Source of the DNA: Actinomycetes bacterium
GTDB taxonomy: Bacteria > Actinomycetota > Acidimicrobiia > Acidimicrobiales > RAAP-2
DNA: 5,524 nt
Direction: 5' to 3'
NCBI GenBank assembly: GCA_021801615.1
Contig: JAJYXS010000039.1
Location: forward strand, 1 to 5,524
Part shown: piece after piece, positions 1-5,524 of the stretch
Numbering within the stretch: position 1 is the first letter of the stretch
How the letters are laid out: every line of letters begins with the position of its first letter
Program-made: the position numbers and the translations under genes
The notes under the pieces: model-generated
What the model saw: the letters and a program-made list of their open reading frames with translations, nothing else
Database searches by the model: none
Told to the model about the DNA's origin: nothing

Positions 1-30
1 TGCACGTCGGTCCGCGCCTCCCCGGCGCGC

Positions 31-58
31 CCAGGCGGCGGGCCGTCTCGCCGCCTGG
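31..58 (-). terminator. GC-rich stem-loop after the LLM oxidoreductase gene
   Basis: Positions 31-40 and 49-58 are perfect reverse complements (10-bp stem, CCAGGCGGCG pairing with CGCCGCCTGG) around an 8-nt loop. Read on the minus strand, the hairpin begins two bases after the TAG stop at 61-63, where an intrinsic terminator or 3'-end stabilising hairpin would sit. No T-tract follows it; the sequence beyond is GC-rich. U-less hairpins are common at operon ends in high-GC actinobacteria, but they terminate variably, so the role is inferred. Confidence 0.55.
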
Positions 59-60
59 AG

Positions 61-1104
61 CTAGCCGTTCTCGCCGTGCGGCCGAGCCTGCGCGCTGTCT
101 GCGACGTCGTGGAAGGCGGCGATCACCGTCGCCATCTGCGCTGCGGGGATCGGCGTGGAGAAGCTGAACCGGTCGACGAGACCGCCCCAGCGTTCGAGCA
201 CGGCGTCGGCGACGCGCCCTGGGGGTGCGACCACGGCGAACGTCTGGAGGACCTCGTCGTCGACCAGCTCGCCCATCGTGTCCCAGTCGCCGCGCTTCGA
301 GCGAGCGTGCAGCTCGTCTTGGAGCTCCCCCCAGCCGTGCAGCTCGAGGACCGGGCGGTAGCTGGGCGTCGAGCCGTAGAAGGCGAGCTGGGTCTTCGCG
401 GCCTTGGCGCTCGCCGTGAGCTCCTCCTCGGTGGACCCGGTCACGACGAGCCCGGGAAGCGAGACCACGAGGTCCCTTCGCGTCTTGCCGGCCTTCGCCG
501 CACCCCGCTCCAACGCGGGGAGGCTCACCTCGCGCACGTAGCGCGCGGTGGTGAACGGATGGGCCATGAGACCGTCGCCCACCTCGCCGGCGACCTCCGC
601 CATGTGCGTGCCGACCGCGGCGAGGACGATCTTCGGATTGCCGAAGGGGTTCGGTCCGGGGTCGAAGAACGGCGTCATGAGGGTGTGGGTGTAGAACTCG
701 CCTCGGAAGTCGAGTCGCGTACCGGTCTCCCAGGTCTTCCAGATCGCACGGATCGCGGTCACGAGCTCGCGCATCCGGGGAGCCGGGCGAGACCACGGCA
801 TGGAGAACCGCTTGGTGATGTGCGGCTTGATCTGCGATCCGAGCCCGAGCACGAAGCGGCCCTTCGAGAGCTGCTGGAGGTCGTTCGCCACGGTCGCGAG
901 CGTCATCGGATTGCGCGCGAACGCCACCGCGATGCCGGTTGCGAGCTCCAGGCGCTCGGTCGCCTCCGCGGCGATTGCGAGCGGGAGGAACGGATCGCGT
1001 CCGGTCTCAGCCGTCCACGCGCCGTCGTAGCCGGCTTCCTCCAGGCGTCGTGCGGAGGCGGCGATCCCCGAAGGGTCGAACCCGATGACGCCGTCGATCT
1101 TCAT
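61..1104 (-). CDS. F420-dependent LLM-class oxidoreductase (MSMEG_2256-like, TIGR03617 type)
   Basis: Predicted flavin/deazaflavin (F420)-dependent oxidoreductase of the luciferase-like TIM-barrel family, cytosolic, substrate unknown. Segments I recognise as typical of the MSMEG_2256 group include YDGAWTAET and DPFLPLA near the N-terminus, VAFARNPM, GRFVLGLGSQIKPHITKRF, the FYTHTLMTPFF stretch, and HPFTTARYVREVSLPALE further on. From ATG 1104 the protein is 347 aa and begins MKIDGVIGFD, as the family usually does. The frame stays open to an ATG at 1197, giving 378 aa. That start has GAGGAG 10 nt upstream and lies 4 nt after the PAC2 stop, but its extra 31 residues are low-complexity Pro/Ala/Gly/Arg. 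About a third of those extra codons end in A or T, unlike the strongly G/C-ending body, so I prefer 1104. At 1104 only GAGG directly abutting the ATG is visible. The gene is probably co-transcribed with PAC2. Family confidence is high; the exact start is unresolved. Confidence 0.93.
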   Translation of the reverse strand: MKIDGVIGFDPSGIAASARRLEEAGYDGAWTAETGRDPFLPLAIAAEATERLELATGIAVAFARNPMTLATVANDLQQLSKGRFVLGLGSQIKPHITKRFSMPWSRPAPRMRELVTAIRAIWKTWETGTRLDFRGEFYTHTLMTPFFDPGPNPFGNPKIVLAAVGTHMAEVAGEVGDGLMAHPFTTARYVREVSLPALERGAAKAGKTRRDLVVSLPGLVVTGSTEEELTASAKAAKTQLAFYGSTPSYRPVLELHGWGELQDELHARSKRGDWDTMGELVDDEVLQTFAVVAPPGRVADAVLERWGGLVDRFSFSTPIPAAQMATVIAAFHDVADSAQARPHGENG

Positions 1105-1201
1105 CCTCGTTGCCTGTGCGCCGGCTGAACCTCCCGGCTCGCCTCCTCGCGCCGGCGCGACCGGTGTCCAGGCCGTATCGGGGGTCCGAGGCGTCATCGG
1201 C

Positions 1202-2074
1202 TCAATGCTCCTCGCCGCGCAGGAAGCGCTCGAGCTCCGCGGCGAGCTCGTCGGCGGAGGGGACCTCCTCCAGTCCGAGCGCGTTGCCCTCGGAGCTGTC
1301 GATCGCCTCTTCGAGCTTTGCGACCATCGCGACGTGCTCGGGATTGCCGGCGATCAGCTCGTCGACCTGGCTGCGTGCACGGTCTCCGGCGGCACGGAGC
1401 GACGAGGAGTCGAGCTGGAGCCCCGAGACCGCTGCGAGCCCGTCGACCAGCGCGGCGCTCGCCATGGGGAAGGGCATCGCCGAGACGTAGTGGGGGACTC
1501 GGGCCCACAGGCTCAGCGTCGGGACCCCGGCCTCGCCGAGCGCGATCTCGATTGCCGAGCTCACCCCGGCGGGCACCTCGAGCTGACCTTGCACGACGCC
1601 GATCTGCGCCAGCAGCTCGGCGGAGCTCGGCGGCGCGGTGGCCGCGAGCCGCACAGGCCGGGTGTGCGGTGCCGCGGCGGGGAACGCCCCGAGGCCGACG
1701 ACGAGGCGGACGCCGTAGCGGAGCGCGAGCTGGACCACGGCCTCGACGAACTGCCGCCAATGGTAGTCCGGCTCGGGCCCGACGAGGAACAGCACGTCTG
1801 CTCCTCGTTGATCGCGCCCGTGGCGAAGCTGGGTGCGCGGCCACTCCAGAGCCGTCGTGACCCCGTCGACGATGCGGACCATGGGCCGGCGGGCGCGCAG
1901 GTCCAAGAAGTGGTCGCTGTCGAAGGTCACGAGGTCCACGGCCGGCGGGTGCGCGCTGAGCGAGGCGACGGCGTTGGCGGCGCCCAGACCGGCGTCGATC
2001 CATCCTTCCAGCGCGACCACGAGGACCGGCGCGCTCAGCACCGGCGAGGTGTGCACCTCGAAGAGCTCGCTCAC
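1202..2074 (-). CDS. PAC2 family protein
   Basis: A 290-aa protein of the PAC2 (proteasome assembly chaperone 2-like) superfamily. Family hallmarks are visible: ALEGWIDAG at residues 21-29, FLVGPEPDYHWRQF at about 96-109, the glycine-rich strand GLGAFPAAAPHTRP at 127-140, LWARVPHYV at 189-197 followed by PFPMAS, then an acidic, helical C-terminal tail (about 225-290). In eukaryotes and archaea, relatives help assemble 20S proteasomes. The role of the bacterial, mostly actinobacterial, members is not established, and no proteasome gene lies in this window. No signal peptide or membrane segment is seen. The start is GTG at 2074: conserved sequence begins within a few residues, and a TACCCT hexamer 9 nt upstream suggests a leaderless or near-leaderless transcript, although GGTGAG just before the GTG could be a poor ribosome site. 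It lies upstream of the LLM oxidoreductase gene and divergent from the thioredoxin gene. Confidence 0.93.
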   Translation of the reverse strand: MSELFEVHTSPVLSAPVLVVALEGWIDAGLGAANAVASLSAHPPAVDLVTFDSDHFLDLRARRPMVRIVDGVTTALEWPRTQLRHGRDQRGADVLFLVGPEPDYHWRQFVEAVVQLALRYGVRLVVGLGAFPAAAPHTRPVRLAATAPPSSAELLAQIGVVQGQLEVPAGVSSAIEIALGEAGVPTLSLWARVPHYVSAMPFPMASAALVDGLAAVSGLQLDSSSLRAAGDRARSQVDELIAGNPEHVAMVAKLEEAIDSSEGNALGLEEVPSADELAAELERFLRGEEH

Positions 2075-2083
2075 GACTCACCG

Positions 2084-2089
2084 AGGGTA
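2084..2089 (-). promoter_or_regulatory. Candidate -10 hexamer for PAC2
   Basis: On the minus strand the sequence reads TACCCT, matching the TANNNT core, with 9 nt before the GTG start at 2074. With the usual 6-8 nt from -10 to start of transcription, the transcript would begin at or just before the GTG, meaning a leaderless or very short leader. The motif is short and could occur by chance; no -35 box supports it. Confidence 0.35.
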
Positions 2090-2227
2090 GTGGCAGCGGG
2101 CTCGGCCGGCCGGGGCGCGTCGGTGCAGAGGCGCTCGACGCGCCCCGCGTGGCCTGCCACGTGGATGCCCACCGGCACCGGGTGGACGGCCTGCGCTCCT
2201 GCCCTCGCCATGCCGAACGACGTTACC

Positions 2228-2241
2228 GGCGTGGCCACGCC
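2228..2241. promoter_or_regulatory. 14-bp perfect palindrome, possible operator
   Basis: GGCGTGGCCACGCC is identical to its reverse complement over 14 bp and ends two bases before the tandem array begins. Symmetry without a loop suits a dimeric DNA-binding protein better than a terminator. It lies about 80 bp upstream of the thioredoxin-TPR -10 hexamer and about 140 bp from the PAC2 one. No regulator gene is adjacent. High GC content raises the chance of fortuitous palindromes. Confidence 0.35.
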
Positions 2242-2243
2242 AT

Positions 2244-2311
2244 GGCCGGCACGGCGCGCTGGCCGGCACGGCGCGCTGGCCGGCACGGCGCGCTGGCCGG
2301 CACGGCGCGCT
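2244..2311. repeat. Four perfect 17-bp tandem repeats
   Basis: The unit GGCCGGCACGGCGCGCT occurs four times head to tail without mismatch (2244-2260, 2261-2277, 2278-2294, 2295-2311). After one extra G, six bases of a fifth copy follow (2313-2318), ending exactly where the candidate -10 hexamer TATCGT begins. Each unit contains the palindrome GCCGGC, so neighbouring copies can pair into a 6-bp stem with an 11-nt loop. The perfect identity suggests recent amplification by slippage. The array occupies the -35 region of the thioredoxin-TPR gene. Confidence 0.95.
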
Positions 2312-2318
2312 GGGCCGG

Positions 2319-2324
2319 TATCGT
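2319..2324 (+). promoter_or_regulatory. Candidate -10 hexamer for the thioredoxin-TPR gene
   Basis: TATCGT fits TANNNT and stands 8 nt before the ATG at 2333. This spacing predicts transcription starting at or next to the start codon. The only purine-rich stretch, GGTGG at 2326-2330, is too close to the ATG to act as a normal ribosome site, which favours a leaderless mRNA. The expected -35 position falls inside the fourth 17-bp repeat. The call rests on motif and spacing only. Confidence 0.4.
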
Positions 2325-2332
2325 CGGTGGCG

Positions 2333-3040
2333 ATGGCAGACGTCACCGACGCAACGTTCCAGACCGAGGTCCTCGACCGCTCCATGACGGTCCCGGTCGT
2401 CGTGGACCTGTGGGCGCCGTGGTGCGGGCCGTGCCGCACGCTCGGCCCGATGCTCGAACGGGCGGTCGCGGCCACCGGTGGTGCGGTCGAGCTCGCGAAG
2501 GTGAACGTCGACGAGAACCCTCAGGTCGCCACGACCTTCCGGGTCCAGTCCATCCCGGCGGTGTTCGCGCTGCGCGACGGGAAGGTGGTCGATGGGTTCA
2601 TCGGGGCAGTCCCTCAGAGCCAAGTCGACGAGTTCGTCGCCCGGCTCGCGCCCGTGGCGCCGAGCGAGGCCGACCAGCTCGCTGCGGCCGGAGACGAGGC
2701 GTCCCTGCGGAAGGCGCTCGAGCTCCAGCGTGACCATCCGGGTGCGGTCCTCGGGCTGGCCAGGCTCCTCGTCGATCGCGGGGAGCCTGAGGAAGCGCTC
2801 GAGCTGCTCGGGCGCCTCCCCGAGACCGCAGAGGTGCGCACGATCGCCGCGCAGGCTCGGCTCTCCTCCAAGGGCGTGCCGGCCGGCGCCGACGTCGCCC
2901 GGACCCTCGACGAGTTGCTCGAGCGCGTGCGGGACGACGAGGATGCTCGCCAGGAGTTCCTCGACGTGCTCGAGACCCTCGGCCCGGACGACCCGCGCAC
3001 CGCGGGGTACCGCCGCGCGCTGGCAAGCCGCCTGTTCTGA
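2333..3040 (+). CDS. Thioredoxin-TPR protein, CnoX/YbbN-type chaperedoxin
   Basis: A 235-aa cytosolic protein with an N-terminal thioredoxin fold (about residues 1-106) and a C-terminal helical TPR-like region (about 110-235). The redox site is canonical: WCGPC with C31 and C34, preceded by VVDLWAP, with D25 as the usual buried acid and the cis-proline in SIP at P75. No other cysteine is present. The helical part shows the alternating Ala/Leu pattern of TPRs, as in PGAVLGLARLLVDRGEPEEA. This architecture matches YbbN/CnoX, a chaperone that protects clients from oxidative aggregation and passes them to GroEL. E. coli CnoX lacks the active dithiol, so this protein may combine holdase and thioredoxin activity (inference). 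The ATG at 2333 matches the normal thioredoxin N-terminus; an in-frame GTG at 2327 would add only two residues. The frame is open far upstream, but only antisense to PAC2 and through the repeats. Confidence 0.93.
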   Translation: MADVTDATFQTEVLDRSMTVPVVVDLWAPWCGPCRTLGPMLERAVAATGGAVELAKVNVDENPQVATTFRVQSIPAVFALRDGKVVDGFIGAVPQSQVDEFVARLAPVAPSEADQLAAAGDEASLRKALELQRDHPGAVLGLARLLVDRGEPEEALELLGRLPETAEVRTIAAQARLSSKGVPAGADVARTLDELLERVRDDEDARQEFLDVLETLGPDDPRTAGYRRALASRLF

Positions 3041-3130
3041 TCGCCCAGCGCGGTACAGCAGGCCTTCTGCGGCGCGCCCTCAGCTGCAGGCAGCGGCTCC
3101 GTGGCCGCCGTGAGGCGCAGGCCGGGCCGC
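3041..3130. other. Convergent intergenic gap
   Basis: Ninety bases separate the stop codons of the converging thioredoxin-TPR and GAF-GGDEF-EAL genes. Apart from a candidate stem-loop at 3074-3118, I see only an imperfect 14-bp palindrome, CAGCAGGCCTTCTG (3056-3069), and no small gene. Confidence 0.6.
3074..3118. terminator. Possible bidirectional terminator-like stem-loop
   Basis: The outer arms GCGC-C-CTCA (3074-3082) and TGAGGCGC (3111-3118) pair over 8 bp with one bulged C. Within the loop, GCGGC (3093-3097) pairs with GCCGC (3104-3108) around six bases. It sits between two converging stop codons and can fold on either strand, as expected of a shared terminator. No T-tract follows on either side, and GC-rich DNA easily gives such pairings. 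Confidence 0.3.
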
Positions 3131-5455
3131 TCAGCGGGCGCGCGCGGCAGCGCCGTTCGATCCCTCGAGCAGCGCGCGGCTTGCAGCGCCGTTCGAACCA
3201 ACCAGCGACGCGAGGTCGATGCCACCTCGCACGATGATGGCGTCGATCTCCTCTGCAGGGAGCGGGCGGGCGAGCAGGAACCCCTGCCCCCGCCGGCAGC
3301 CCAGGCGCACGAGGGTCGAGAGGTCCTCGGTGTTCTCGATGCCCTCGCCGACCACATCGAGCGCGAATGCCCGCGCGAGCCGCACGATCGCCTCCACGAT
3401 CGCCTGGTCGGTCTGGTCGCTCGCGATGCCGTCGACGAAGGCCCGGTCGATCTTGAGGACGTCGACAGGAAGGGTCTTCAGCTGCCTCAAGGAGCTGAAG
3501 CCCGTTCCGAAGTCGTCGATCGCGAGCTTCACCCCCAGCGAGCGGATGTCCTCGAGCACGCGCCCCGCCTGCTCGACGTCCGCGATGACCGCCTGCTCGG
3601 TGATCTCGAGACAGAGCGTCTCGGGAGGGAGCGCGTACGTTCTCAGGCACTGGGTGATGGAGCGCACGAGGCCGGCGAGGCCGAGCTGGGCCGGCGACAT
3701 GTTCACGCGCACGACGAGGTCCGACCGATCGTGGACGCGACGCCACGCGGCGAGCTGCTTGCACGCCTCCTTCAGCACCCAGCGGTCGATGTCGACGATG
3801 AGGTGGGTCTCCTCGGCGATCGGCACGAACTGCGCGGCCTCCACGACGCCCTCGCCGGCGCGGAACCAGCGCACCAGGGCCTCGACCGCGAGCAGCCGAC
3901 CGGTCCGCAGGTCGAATTCCGGCTGGTACCTCACCCCGAGGGAGTCCTCGTCGAGCGCCTGCCGCAAGAGGAGCTCGATGGCCGAGTGCTGCTGGACGCT
4001 GGCCTCGAGCTCGTGATCGAAGACGACCGGGTGGTTCCTGCCCTGGGACTTCGCGGCGTACAGCGCGATGTCTGCCTGGCCGAGCAGCTCCTCGGCGGTC
4101 AGGTTCGCGTCCCGCGTGACGGCGATGCCGACGCTGGCCGTGTGGGCGACCCGCTGGCCGTGGACGTCGATCGGCAGCGCGATGAGGTCGAGCAGCCGGT
4201 TCGCAGCCGCGACGGCACCGAGCTCTCCCTCTGCGCTTTCGAGCACCACGACGAACTCGTCGCCTCCAAGACGCGCCGCGAAGTCCGAGGGTCGCAGCGA
4301 CGTCCTGATGCGGTCGGCGATGACCCTGAGCACGTGGTCGCCCGCGCTGTGCCCGAGCTGGTCGTTCATGATCTTGAACCGGTCGAGGTCGATGAAGAGC
4401 AGCGCGAGGGGGCTCTTGTGCGCGAGCTCGCGCGCAGCAACCTCCTCGAGGAGCGCGCGGCGATTGGGGAGGCCCGTGAGGTCATCGGTCAGGGCGCTGC
4501 GCCGCAGTCGCTCCTCGGCGTCGACGCGGTGGAGCAGCTGGACGAGCAACGCCGCGATCGCCCGAAGCGCGTTCACCTCCGGCTCCGACCACTGGTAGTC
4601 CGACAGGTAGATGATCCCAAGGAATCCCTCGGTCGTGTCCCCGTGGATCAGCGGGACGCCAGTACCGGTGAATTCGGCGCTCCAGCCGGCGTCCTTGACC
4701 CGTTCGAGGTACCGGTCGTCGGCGTCGGCCGCACGCATGACGAGGGGGACCTTCAGGTCCTTCGAGGCGGCGAAAACCGCATCGGAGTCGAACGGCACGA
4801 TGCCGAGGGGGTCTTCCTCGATCGGCATGTCACGTGGGGGATAGAACGCCATGAGAACGCTCACGTCGTTCACATGGTCGTTCCGGCGGATGAAGGCCAC
4901 GTTCGCCCGGAGGAACCCGCACAGCCGTTCGACCGTCCAATTGAGCACAGTCTCCAGGTCGGAGCTCGTCGCCGACATCAGTCGTTCGCTGATGGTCGAG
5001 ACGAACTCGTGGAGACGAAGGAGCTTTGTGATGCTCGTAGTCGATGTCCCTGACAACGCCGTAGTCGCGCAAAGCTGAGCGAACAGCTTGACGGTCTCGA
5101 TCTCACGGTCGCGCAGGCTCGCGCGCTCTCGTAGCGCGAGGGCGAGGACGCCTGCCGGCTCGGCCTCGCCCTCGGTCGACGGGTCGATGATCGGCTGCAG
5201 CCAGCCGATCCATCCGCTCGAGGCGACTTCACCCCAGGGACCCCCCTCCGCGAGACGCCCGGTGGCAAGGGTGCTCAGCCCTGACGCGACGTCGGCGTGC
5301 AAGAGATCGGCCCAAAGGACGGGGCTGTTGACGCTGTTGCGGGGAACGAAGGCGGCTGCGACGACGCCTTCGATCAATCGAGCGCCGTCCGCGAGAACGT
5401 CGACGATGCTCTTGTTGCCGGCCTGATCTTCCCCCAACACGGGCTCTTCGCTCAT
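3131..5455 (-). CDS. GAF-GGDEF-EAL cyclic-di-GMP cyclase/phosphodiesterase
   Basis: A 774-aa soluble signalling protein predicted to make and degrade c-di-GMP. Order: a divergent GAF-like region (about 10-135), a second GAF (about 147-310), GGDEF (about 315-480) and EAL (about 490-745). The cyclase site is intact: GGDEF at 397-401, metal/substrate residues in FIDLDRFKIMND (354-365), and an inhibitory I-site RPSD at 388-391, five residues before GGDEF. The phosphodiesterase set is also complete: E525 (EAL), N585, E617, D647/D648 (DDFGTGFSS), K668, E704 and Q724, at the same spacing as in RocR-type enzymes. No transmembrane segment is seen, so the GAF domains probably sense a cytosolic ligand or mediate dimerisation. 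The ATG at 5455 follows GGGATGGG and an extended -10 promoter. The gene appears monocistronic and converges on the thioredoxin-TPR gene. Its last ~25 residues include a small duplicated GSNGAA segment. Which activity dominates cannot be read from sequence. Confidence 0.96.
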   Translation of the reverse strand: MSEEPVLGEDQAGNKSIVDVLADGARLIEGVVAAAFVPRNSVNSPVLWADLLHADVASGLSTLATGRLAEGGPWGEVASSGWIGWLQPIIDPSTEGEAEPAGVLALALRERASLRDREIETVKLFAQLCATTALSGTSTTSITKLLRLHEFVSTISERLMSATSSDLETVLNWTVERLCGFLRANVAFIRRNDHVNDVSVLMAFYPPRDMPIEEDPLGIVPFDSDAVFAASKDLKVPLVMRAADADDRYLERVKDAGWSAEFTGTGVPLIHGDTTEGFLGIIYLSDYQWSEPEVNALRAIAALLVQLLHRVDAEERLRRSALTDDLTGLPNRRALLEEVAARELAHKSPLALLFIDLDRFKIMNDQLGHSAGDHVLRVIADRIRTSLRPSDFAARLGGDEFVVVLESAEGELGAVAAANRLLDLIALPIDVHGQRVAHTASVGIAVTRDANLTAEELLGQADIALYAAKSQGRNHPVVFDHELEASVQQHSAIELLLRQALDEDSLGVRYQPEFDLRTGRLLAVEALVRWFRAGEGVVEAAQFVPIAEETHLIVDIDRWVLKEACKQLAAWRRVHDRSDLVVRVNMSPAQLGLAGLVRSITQCLRTYALPPETLCLEITEQAVIADVEQAGRVLEDIRSLGVKLAIDDFGTGFSSLRQLKTLPVDVLKIDRAFVDGIASDQTDQAIVEAIVRLARAFALDVVGEGIENTEDLSTLVRLGCRRGQGFLLARPLPAEEIDAIIVRGGIDLASLVGSNGAASRALLEGSNGAAARAR
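3147..3196. repeat. Short direct repeat in the C-terminal tail of the GGDEF-EAL gene
   Basis: The 14-mer GCAGCGCCGTTCGA occurs at 3147-3160 and again at 3183-3196. The 36-base offset equals 12 codons, so the protein tail reads GSNGAASR then GSNGAAAR. It keeps the reading frame and lies beyond the EAL fold. It looks like a small in-frame duplication with later divergence of the flanks. Confidence 0.75.
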
Positions 5456-5467
5456 ATCCCATCCCGA
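5456..5467 (-). promoter_or_regulatory. Ribosome binding region of the GGDEF-EAL gene
   Basis: On the minus strand, GGGATGGGAT directly precedes the ATG at 5455. The GGGATGGG stretch is a weak Shine-Dalgarno-like purine run. It supports this start over the ATG at 5462, which opens a different, shadow frame. Confidence 0.4.
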
Positions 5468-5484
5468 GGATCGCTACTTTGACG

Positions 5485-5493
5485 ATGATACCA
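5485..5493 (-). promoter_or_regulatory. Extended -10 promoter for the GGDEF-EAL gene
   Basis: On the minus strand the sequence reads TGGTATCAT. This is a TGn extension followed by TATCAT, which matches the TATAAT consensus at five of six positions. It ends 29 nt before the ATG, giving a predicted leader of roughly 20-25 nt that includes the ribosome site. At 17-18 bp spacing the upstream hexamers (CATGCT, TCATGC) do not resemble TTGACA, as is common with extended -10 promoters. The AT-richer patch stands out against its GC-rich surroundings. Confidence 0.55.
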
Positions 5494-5524
5494 CATTGGG
5501 CCCACGAAGCATGATTGGACTCCG

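Larger units (their letters stand above)
2075..2332. promoter_or_regulatory. Divergent promoter region between PAC2 and thioredoxin-TPR genes
   Basis: This 258-bp gap separates two genes read outward. It holds a 14-bp palindrome, a four-copy 17-bp tandem array and a candidate -10 hexamer beside each start codon (listed separately). Open frames crossing it have no recognisable protein content; one of them translates the array as a shifting Ala/Gly/Arg stretch because 17 is not a multiple of three. I therefore read it as non-coding control DNA. No clear -35 element was found on either side. Confidence 0.6.

Noticed and set aside
76..1128. A 350-codon plus-strand frame opposite the LLM oxidoreductase
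   Set aside because: Its translation is low-complexity and charged with no motif; it is a shadow of the family-matching minus-strand gene.
1194..2081. A second minus-strand frame covering almost the same span as PAC2
   Set aside because: Its product is Arg/Ala/Gly-rich without motifs, while the alternative frame carries clear PAC2 signatures.
2244..2318. CRISPR array
   Set aside because: The units are directly abutting 17-mers with no spacers, and no cas gene is present, so this is a simple tandem repeat.
1085..2332. Upstream extension of the thioredoxin-TPR frame (open from 1085), which could suggest a 651-aa fusion
   Set aside because: The extension runs antisense to PAC2 and through the out-of-phase 17-bp repeats, and shows no protein similarity. 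Thioredoxin homology starts right at the ATG at 2333.
3056..3069. Near-palindrome CAGCAGGCCTTCTG after the thioredoxin-TPR stop as a terminator
   Set aside because: It has one mismatched pair and no room for a loop or T-tract, so it cannot form a usual terminator hairpin.
3101..5053. A 650-codon open frame on the plus strand opposite the GGDEF-EAL gene
   Set aside because: It is antisense to a well-supported enzyme gene, and its translation is Arg/Glu/Asp/Val-rich without domains, as expected when strong G/C third-position bias keeps the opposite strand free of stops.
5511..5524. Possible start of a divergent plus-strand gene (ATG at 5511)
   Set aside because: Only four codons fit before the window ends and no ribosome site or promoter motif precedes it, so it cannot be supported.

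Overview
The window is very GC-rich and tightly coding. It suggests a high-GC actinobacterium, possibly an uncultured Acidimicrobiia-like or related lineage, though the lineage is an inference. The main reasons are a luciferase-like oxidoreductase of a coenzyme-F420 family typical of Actinomycetota, a long actinobacterial-type PAC2 protein, and start regions with a TANNNT hexamer placed 8-9 nt before the start codon, as in leaderless actinobacterial transcripts.

Layout. (1) Positions 31-58 hold a perfect 10-bp inverted repeat just past the stop of the first gene, probably its transcription end. (2) Two minus-strand genes, PAC2 (1202-2074) then an F420-dependent LLM-class oxidoreductase (61-1104, or to 1197 with a longer N-terminus), look like a two-gene operon. 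(3) Positions 2075-2332 form a divergent control region. It holds a 14-bp perfect palindrome, four perfect 17-bp tandem repeats, and a candidate -10 hexamer for each flanking gene. (4) A plus-strand gene (2333-3040) encodes a thioredoxin-TPR protein of the CnoX/YbbN type with an intact WCGPC site. (5) A 90-bp convergent gap (3041-3130) contains a bipartite GC-rich stem-loop. (6) A large minus-strand gene (3131-5455) encodes a soluble GAF-GGDEF-EAL cyclic-di-GMP enzyme with both active sites and the product-inhibition site intact. Its extended -10 promoter lies at 5485-5493.

Two themes are visible: protein quality control and redox (CnoX-like chaperedoxin, PAC2 protein, F420 oxidoreductase) and c-di-GMP signalling. 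The shared divergent promoter region could co-regulate the first three genes; nothing in the sequence ties the c-di-GMP gene to them. No mobile element, CRISPR array, tRNA or rRNA was seen. The least ordinary element is the 17-bp tandem array abutting the thioredoxin promoter. I found no convincing new multi-gene system.
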